From Flavobacterium lotistagni (GTDB taxonomy: Bacteria > Bacteroidota > Bacteroidia > Flavobacteriales > Flavobacteriaceae), in assembly GCF_011392125.1 (NCBI RefSeq), contig NZ_JAAJBU010000014.1, positions 1 to 64,000 on the forward strand: a stretch of DNA of 64,000 nucleotides. Reading direction: 5' to 3'. The notes under the pieces are model-generated. The model worked only from the letters and a program-made list of their open reading frames with translations, was not told the DNA's origin and did not search any database. Numbering within the stretch: the first letter of the stretch is position 1; each line of letters starts with the position of its first letter. Positions 59,444-64,000 of the stretch are shown here, piece by piece. The translations under genes were made by a program, and so were the position numbers.

Positions 59444-60109
59444 TTAGCCATATAACTCATCAAGGGTAACATACTCTTCTTTTAAGGCATAGAGCACAAC
59501 CCCGATGAAATTCTTTGTCTTGGTTTTTTGCATAATCCGCTTGCGGTGGGTTTCTACGGTTCGCGTATTAATACAAAGCGTATCAGCAATTTCGGCACTA
59601 CTATATTCCCGACAAGCCATGATAATGATTTGTAGCTCTCTTTTGCTTAATGATTCGGGAAAATCAACCACTTTTCTTGCATATCTTTTTTCCCATAACA
59701 AAGCTTCTCGAAGCACTTCGCCCATTTCCATACCAAAATAAAAACCTTTGTCGTTAAGGCTTCTAATGGCATATTCTAGTTGGTCTGGGTCTGAATTTTT
59801 GGTAAAATATCCGTGAGCGCCCAAATCCATGATTTTATGAATACTTTCTCGTGTAGTGAGCTGCGAAACAATTAGAATTTTGACATCAGGAAAACGCTGG
59901 TGAAGCACTTTGCAAGTTTCATAGCCGTCCATTTCCGGCATCTGAATATCGAGCAACACCAAATCTATCGGATTCAAATCGAGCGCATCGATAAACTCTC
60001 TGCCGTTTTGGGCCTCAATGACCACCTGAACACCTTCAAAAGTGGAAATTAACAACGATAAGCTTTTTCTAAACAATTTATGATCATCGACAATTCCGAT
60101 TCTTAACAT
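59444..60109 (-). CDS. LuxR/NarL-type response regulator
   Basis: A 221-aa response regulator, last gene of the four-gene operon. The receiver domain (1-120) has the acidic pair VDDHK at 8-9, phospho-acceptor Asp54 in LLDIQMPEMDG, a Thr/Ser switch region and Lys in FTKNSD. The helix-turn-helix domain (about 150-215) has LSKRELQIIIMACREYSSAEIAD read in pieces and INTRTVETHRKRIMQKTKTK, typical of LuxR/NarL regulators. It overlaps the kinase gene by 7 bp. It is the obvious candidate to bind the repeated TACGTA boxes upstream of the three local transcription units. Confidence 0.95.
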   Translation of the reverse strand: MLRIGIVDDHKLFRKSLSLLISTFEGVQVVIEAQNGREFIDALDLNPIDLVLLDIQMPEMDGYETCKVLHQRFPDVKILIVSQLTTRESIHKIMDLGAHGYFTKNSDPDQLEYAIRSLNDKGFYFGMEMGEVLREALLWEKRYARKVVDFPESLSKRELQIIIMACREYSSAEIADTLCINTRTVETHRKRIMQKTKTKNFIGVVLYALKEEYVTLDELYG

Positions 60110-60870
60110 GGTTCTTTTTTTAAATGAATAACAAAGTGATTTCCTGTTGTGTCTGGCAATTGTTCTAGAGTGCCGCCTATACTTTTAATTCTGGAATTAA
60201 TATTTTTAAGACCAGTTCCGGAAGAAACTTTCATCAACTGAAAAAAATCATAGGGCTCACCATCATCTTTGATTGCAATAGTAGTTTGATGATTTGAACG
60301 AGCAAAACCAATCTGGCATTGCGTGATTTGACCATATTTGACCATATTAGTGGTAAACTCCTGAACTACTCTAAAAACTTCATAAGCCACATCTGATTCG
60401 AACTGCAGCCCTTCTGGTGCGGTTACTGAAAATTTGAGCTGTGTTTTCTTACTGAGTTGTTCTAGATAATCATCCAGAGTATGGAGTAATCCAAGATTTT
60501 CCAGCAAGGGCGGCATTAACTTGTATGAAACCAAACGGGTATTTTCTAAAGCTAAAATCACGCTATTTTTAATTTCATCAAGAATTTCCTGATGAGCTTT
60601 GAGCGAGTTGGTTTTCTCTATAAACAACAGATAATTCTTAATGGCATTCAAATCGCCGGATACGCTGTCGTGCAAATCTGCTGCTATACGATTTCTCTCG
60701 ACACGCTCACCTTCTAAGGTGGCCTTGAGTAACAAATCTGCCTCTTTTTGCCGGATCTTATACAAATGATTCCGATAGGACAGCACCAAAAACAAAATGC
60801 CCAATGAAAGCAGTAGCATCAGTGAGGTGCCAATCCAGTAGATGATTTCTATTTCTGCTGAATTTTCCAA
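60103..60870 (-). CDS. HisKA_3 (NarX/DesK-type) histidine kinase
   Basis: A 255-aa kinase with one N-terminal membrane helix (about 10-32, IYWIGTSLMLLLSLGILFLVL), a coiled-coil segment and the HisKA_3 domain ERNRIAADLHDSVSGDLNAI, with phospho-acceptor His67. The ATPase domain has EVFRVVQEFTTNMVKYGQ (N box), DDGEPYDF and GTGLKNINSRIKSIGG. It has almost no periplasmic sensor part, so sensing is probably done by a partner, the seven-helix protein encoded upstream with a 22-bp overlap being the likely one (inference). It overlaps the response regulator gene by 7 bp. Confidence 0.93.
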   Translation of the reverse strand: MENSAEIEIIYWIGTSLMLLLSLGILFLVLSYRNHLYKIRQKEADLLLKATLEGERVERNRIAADLHDSVSGDLNAIKNYLLFIEKTNSLKAHQEILDEIKNSVILALENTRLVSYKLMPPLLENLGLLHTLDDYLEQLSKKTQLKFSVTAPEGLQFESDVAYEVFRVVQEFTTNMVKYGQITQCQIGFARSNHQTTIAIKDDGEPYDFFQLMKVSSGTGLKNINSRIKSIGGTLEQLPDTTGNHFVIHLKKEPC

Positions 60871-61484
60871 ACCCCAAATATTAATAACGACCTTAAAAAA
60901 ATATTACAAATAATGTTGAGTATCCAGAAGTTATCGAGGCTGAGCCCTTTGTCTTTTACAATGATATCCCCCATTAAATTCAAAAAAAACGTTCCTGAAA
61001 GATAGAAAATAATCCCTACTACGAAATAAAAGTCTGGCATTTTTAACAGGTCAACTTTGGCATTGACAAAACAATCTCTAAACCATAAGATTGAAAAAAA
61101 ATAAACCATCACAATCTCAACAGCTGACAAATAAGAATCTGTCGTTAATGACAAAGGGTCGGCTGAATATAGGAGAATCAGTAAAAAAAGTAGAATATAA
61201 ATGACCGAGAAAAAAACAAAGAAAAATCTAAACTTCTTTCCTAATAAGAAATAGAAGAAATATAGGAATGTGAAAAACTCTAGGAAAAGGTATACTTTGA
61301 ACCAAATATCATTTGGTATAAGAAACAAATAGGTTGCTAAATACTCGTAGAAAGTTGAAAATAAAACCAACCAAAGAAAAGGTTCAATAGAAAAATGTTT
61401 GTATCTATAATTACTTCTATTGAGTTTGAAAATGAGTATCGGAAATAACCCTAAGAACAAAGCAAAAAAGAATAAATAATCCAT
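60849..61484 (-). CDS. Seven-helix membrane protein, unknown, likely sensor partner
   Basis: A 211-aa membrane protein with seven hydrophobic helices and an N-terminal MDYLFFFALFLGLFPILIF. Aromatic content is very high (many Phe and Tyr). The polar loop residues include YEYLATYLFLIPND and ILWFRDCFVNAKVDLLKMPD; the last helix is followed by VWKIQQK. No known 7TM family signature is seen. It overlaps the kinase gene by 22 bp, which argues for a joint function, such as a signal-sensing subunit for the sensor-poor kinase. Gene order and overlaps are seen; the sensing role is inferred. Confidence 0.75.
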   Translation of the reverse strand: MDYLFFFALFLGLFPILIFKLNRSNYRYKHFSIEPFLWLVLFSTFYEYLATYLFLIPNDIWFKVYLFLEFFTFLYFFYFLLGKKFRFFFVFFSVIYILLFLLILLYSADPLSLTTDSYLSAVEIVMVYFFSILWFRDCFVNAKVDLLKMPDFYFVVGIIFYLSGTFFLNLMGDIIVKDKGLSLDNFWILNIICNIFLRSLLIFGVWKIQQK

Positions 61485-61508
61485 CTTTCTATCGAACTTT
61501 TTTGTGAT

Positions 61509-61823
61509 TTACGACACTAACGGGCTATTAGGATCACATTCTGTAGGACAAGATCGCATCCTATCCATAATCAACCCATTGGTCATGTCTTTTCCGTCTT
61601 TATCAACGCCTACCAATATAGGGTTTAAGCATTTATCAACGTCGTTATAACCGTTATAAATTCGGATGCCGATACAATTTTCCTGGTCTAAAATAGCTTG
61701 TATGTTCAAACTGCCCATAAAAAAAGCCTTAGCTTGGTTGGGAAACATTTCTCTAAAACTTTGGGTTAATTTTTCTGCTTCAACCAAAGTAATCGGACCG
61801 CCGGTAAATTCATTTAGTGTCAT
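61509..61823 (-). CDS. Hypothetical 104-aa protein, first gene of the operon
   Basis: A soluble 104-aa protein with no signal peptide. Visible features are AFFMGSLNIQAILDQENCIG, IRIYNGYNDVDKCLNP, ILVGVDKDGKDMTNG and a C-terminal pair of cysteines (SCPTECDPN). My recollection is that similar small proteins with a CIGIRIYNGY-type core and VGVDxxGxDM motif recur in Bacteroidota next to seven-helix membrane proteins, but I cannot check this here. It is 24 bp upstream of the seven-helix gene. Its promoter (61848-61855) and operator box lie directly upstream. Confidence 0.7.
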   Translation of the reverse strand: MTLNEFTGGPITLVEAEKLTQSFREMFPNQAKAFFMGSLNIQAILDQENCIGIRIYNGYNDVDKCLNPILVGVDKDGKDMTNGLIMDRMRSCPTECDPNSPLVS

Positions 61824-61847
61824 GATGTTTGTTTTTTAAGTTATCCT

Positions 61848-61918
61848 CAAATGTAACATCGATTGGGCGAATATGAAATACGTATTTATACGTCAATCAT
61901 TACGTAAAAATACGTAAC
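61848..61918 (-). promoter_or_regulatory. TACGTA box and promoter of the four-gene operon
   Basis: On the minus strand the -7 element TACATTTG (61848-61855) is perfect and is preceded, after N19, by TTC (61875-61877). Directly upstream lie four half-sites, each a TACGTA or its one-base variant, at 61879, 61889, 61901 and 61911 (spacing 10, 12, 10). Aligned by hand with the box at 59331-59370 plus flank, 31 of 43 positions agree. The position next to the -33 box fits an activator. Confidence 0.75.
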
Positions 61919-62000
61919 GATTGGGCTTTTTATCTGATTTGATAGAAATAATCCTACGAAGTTATCACCATTTTGCTAACACAATCACTTTAAGAAAAAC

Positions 62001-62073
62001 ATTCCGTATTTATACGCACATAAAAATTAGTATTTTCCGGTATTGACAGCAATACTTTCGCCTACTACCTTTA
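62001..62073 (+). promoter_or_regulatory. TACGTA-type box and promoter of the CHAP hydrolase gene
   Basis: Half-sites TCCGTA (62003-62008), TACGCA (62013-62018), TTAGTA (62027-62032) and CCGGTA (62037-62042) precede TTG (62043-62045), N20 and TACCTTTA (62066-62073). The CCGGTATTG junction is identical to that at 59328-59336, and ATT(A/C)CGTATTT at the left end is shared. The central spacing is 14 rather than 12 bp. Confidence 0.6.
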
Positions 62074-62112
62074 CGATAATCACTAGTTTCAATCATCCAA
62101 ACAAAAACAAAC

Positions 62113-62877
62113 ATGAATTATCCAAACAGAGTTATCGAAAGAGGCGAAAGCAGTAAAACTGTGGTAAAGGCTGTACAAAATCAGTTGAATATGAAAGGTT
62201 GTGGGCCGATTGAGGTAGATGGCGATTTTGGCAATAATACCTACAGAGCAGTCAAGTTGTTTCAGTCGCGGCATCTTGATAGTAAAGGCAACCCTTTGGT
62301 TATCGACGGAAAAATCGGCCCCATCACTTGGGATATCCTCTTTGCTGCTGATAGAACGCCAACCGCTGCCTCCGCGCCAACTATGTTGTTGAAGAAAGTT
62401 CTAGAAATTGCTAATTCACAAATCGGTGTGGTGGAACAACCCGCACATTCTAACCGAGGCCCCGAAGTGGATTTGTATTTAAAAGCGGTCGGACTAAACC
62501 CTAAATCTGGCAACTATCCTTGGTGTGCGGCTTTTGTATATTGGTGTTTTGAGCAAGCCGCAAAAGAGCTCGGAAAGACAAATCCGCTGGTAAAAACTGC
62601 GGGCGTACTTGATCATTGGAACCGAACCAAAGGCATTAAGATATCGACTTCAGTAGCTTTGTCAGATCTTTCAAAGATTCAACCCGGTTCTATTTTCATC
62701 ATGGATTTCGGCAAAGGGCAAGGCCATACGGGCATCGTTGAAAGTGTCGGCAATGGCTATATCACTACTATCGAAGGCAACACCAATAATGATAATAGTC
62801 GTGAAGGATACGGAGTTTTCAGGTTATCGACACGAAAAGTCAACAGCATCAAAAAAGGGTTCATCTACTACAGCTAA
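62113..62877 (+). CDS. Peptidoglycan-binding/CHAP hydrolase without signal peptide
   Basis: A 254-aa predicted cell-wall hydrolase. The PG_binding_1 domain spans about 5-78 (VKAVQNQLNMKGCGPIEVDG, FGNNTYRAVKLFQSRH, GKIGPITWDIL). After a linker, a CHAP amidase/endopeptidase domain spans about 92-250, with catalytic Cys138 in YPWCAAFVYWCF, His205 in GQGHTGIVESVG and an acidic/amide residue in IEGNTNND. No Sec signal or lipobox is visible, so access to the wall would need lysis, a specialised secretion route or an unknown export path. It is divergent from the two-component operon and carries the shared operator. It converges with murF with 1 bp between stops. Confidence 0.88.
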   Translation: MNYPNRVIERGESSKTVVKAVQNQLNMKGCGPIEVDGDFGNNTYRAVKLFQSRHLDSKGNPLVIDGKIGPITWDILFAADRTPTAASAPTMLLKKVLEIANSQIGVVEQPAHSNRGPEVDLYLKAVGLNPKSGNYPWCAAFVYWCFEQAAKELGKTNPLVKTAGVLDHWNRTKGIKISTSVALSDLSKIQPGSIFIMDFGKGQGHTGIVESVGNGYITTIEGNTNNDNSREGYGVFRLSTRKVNSIKKGFIYYS

Positions 62878-62878
62878 T

Positions 62879-64000
62879 TCAAAGAAATTCTAAAACGCGC
62901 TCTAGAGCCATTCCTCGCGAACCTTTAATTAAAATCATTTGATTCTTCCATTGTAGCTTTTGAAGTTCTTGGGCAAAGCTTTCAAAAGTTTCATAAAAAT
63001 GAAAATGAGGTTGCTCTATTCGGCTTTGATAAAAATCTTTACCGACAAAATAACAATCAATGGCGGTTTGATGTTCTAGTAAACTCATGATTGCCTGATG
63101 TTCTTTAAGACTTTCTTCTCCGAGCTCAAACATATCTCCTAAAACCACAATTTTGTTCTTCTCTTTGAGTTGACTGAAATTGTCTAATGCCACAGCCATA
63201 CTACTAGGATTAGCATTATACGCATCAAGAATAATCTCGTTTGAATTTTTCTGTACCAACTGCGAACGGTTATTCTCAGGAATGTAGTGTTCAATGGCTT
63301 GCTGTATATCTGTGTCGGATACCCCAAAATAACGCCCAATGGTAACCGCTGCGTTGATGTTGTTTGCGTTATACAAACCGATCAAATGGGAATGAATGAG
63401 AAGGTAAGAAAAACCGATTTCAACAAACGGATTGGCTACTACAGAAGTAATACTGGTATTGGCTTGAGAATGATTGACCCCGAAAGTGATTCGGTCCATA
63501 GCTCTAGTTTTTTGCTCTTGAATGGAATCGTCAAGGTTGACAAATACTTTCTTGTGATGTTCTGACAGATAATCATACATTTCACTTTTACCTTTAATTA
63601 CACCTTGTACGCCACCAAATCCCTCCAAATGCGCTTTACCAAAGTTGGTGATATAGCCGTAATCGGGTTGGGCAATTTCACACAAAAAAGCAATTTCCTT
63701 TTGGTGGTTGGCACCCATTTCAACAATTCCGATTTCTGTATTGCTATCAAAAGACAACAAAGTTAAGGGCACTCCAATATGATTATTTAAATTCCCGTCT
63801 GTTGCTTTAGTTTTAAATTTTTTCGAAAGCACAACATGAATCAACTCTTTGGTGGTGGTTTTTCCATTGCTTCCGGTAAGCGCTATGATAGGCAATTTGA
63901 GATAGTTTCTATGGAATTTGGCTAATTCTTGCAGAGCAATTAGGCTATCATTTACCAATATGGTTTTCTCATTGATAAAATATGTCGGGTTATCGATAAT
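62879..64000 (-). CDS. murF: UDP-MurNAc-tripeptide:D-Ala-D-Ala ligase, 5' end beyond window
   Basis: Mur ligase adding D-Ala-D-Ala to UDP-MurNAc-tripeptide, the last cytoplasmic peptidoglycan precursor step. ATP motif ALTGSNGKTTTKELIH, then NLNNHIGVPLTLL, GIVEMGANHQKEIA, TNFGKAHLEGFGG, IPENNRSQ and LDAYNANPSSM are characteristic of MurF. The frame stays open through the right edge (it reads IIDNPTYFINEKTI before the TTG at 63958), so the true start lies outside the window and the N-terminal domain is cut off. It is convergent with the CHAP hydrolase gene. Confidence 0.95.
   Translation of the reverse strand: MIDNPTYFINEKTILVNDSLIALQELAKFHRNYLKLPIIALTGSNGKTTTKELIHVVLSKKFKTKATDGNLNNHIGVPLTLLSFDSNTEIGIVEMGANHQKEIAFLCEIAQPDYGYITNFGKAHLEGFGGVQGVIKGKSEMYDYLSEHHKKVFVNLDDSIQEQKTRAMDRITFGVNHSQANTSITSVVANPFVEIGFSYLLIHSHLIGLYNANNINAAVTIGRYFGVSDTDIQQAIEHYIPENNRSQLVQKNSNEIILDAYNANPSSMAVALDNFSQLKEKNKIVVLGDMFELGEESLKEHQAIMSLLEHQTAIDCYFVGKDFYQSRIEQPHFHFYETFESFAQELQKLQWKNQMILIKGSRGMALERVLEFL

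Overview
The window looks like chromosomal DNA of a member of the Bacteroidota, family Flavobacteriaceae, close to Flavobacterium. The evidence: several proteins end in type IX secretion (T9SS) sorting domains, two giant ones in the gliding-motility-associated form; promoters follow the Bacteroidota pattern TTG-N(17-22)-TAnnTTTG; starts mostly lack a Shine-Dalgarno motif; ObgE is short and adenylate kinase has a short lid; and an S46 dipeptidyl-peptidase and a DUF1800/DUF1501 pair are present. There is no phage, IS element or CRISPR array. Most of the window is ordinary housekeeping sequence, cut at the right edge inside murF.

Layout. 0.3-6.5 kb (minus): S46 peptidase, obgE, CorC-like membrane protein, adk, hpt. 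6.5-19.8 kb (mostly plus): helical hypothetical, DUF1800/DUF1501 secreted pair, purK, purE, M3 peptidase, lipoprotein cyclophilin, UbiA-like membrane protein (minus), gcvP, truncated globin. 19.8-26 kb: KAS III, two WG-repeat paralogues flanking a methyltransferase, glycosyltransferase, MlaE/MlaF. 26-38 kb (minus): two giant paralogous T9SS type B proteins, manC, SprT-like, SDR, small membrane protein, T9SS type A protein. 38-42 kb: LytS/LytTR two-component pair. 41.9-48.1 kb (minus): LysE-like exporter with ATP-grasp ligase, NRDE/DinB/DoxX, YHS protein, Crp/Fnr regulator, acyl-CoA dehydrogenase, and a T9SS tail remnant. 48.4-57.8 kb: anmK, a large M12B-like metalloprotease, amino-acid dehydrogenase, tonB-exbD-exbB, folC. 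Then two tRNA-Val genes.

The most distinctive part is 58.2-62.9 kb. A minus-strand operon encodes a 104-aa soluble protein, a seven-helix membrane protein, a HisKA_3-type histidine kinase and a LuxR-type response regulator. Beside it lie a two-gene unit (119-aa soluble protein plus six-helix membrane protein) and a divergent peptidoglycan-binding/CHAP hydrolase with no signal peptide. Upstream of all three transcription units sits the same roughly 43-bp element of four TACGTA-like half-sites, ending next to the -33 box. This suggests one small regulon built around the local two-component system.

A second theme is a family of modular, imperfectly palindromic intergenic repeats (eight clear copies plus one degenerate), all between genes. 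Several intrinsic terminators and consensus promoters are clear enough to define transcription units.
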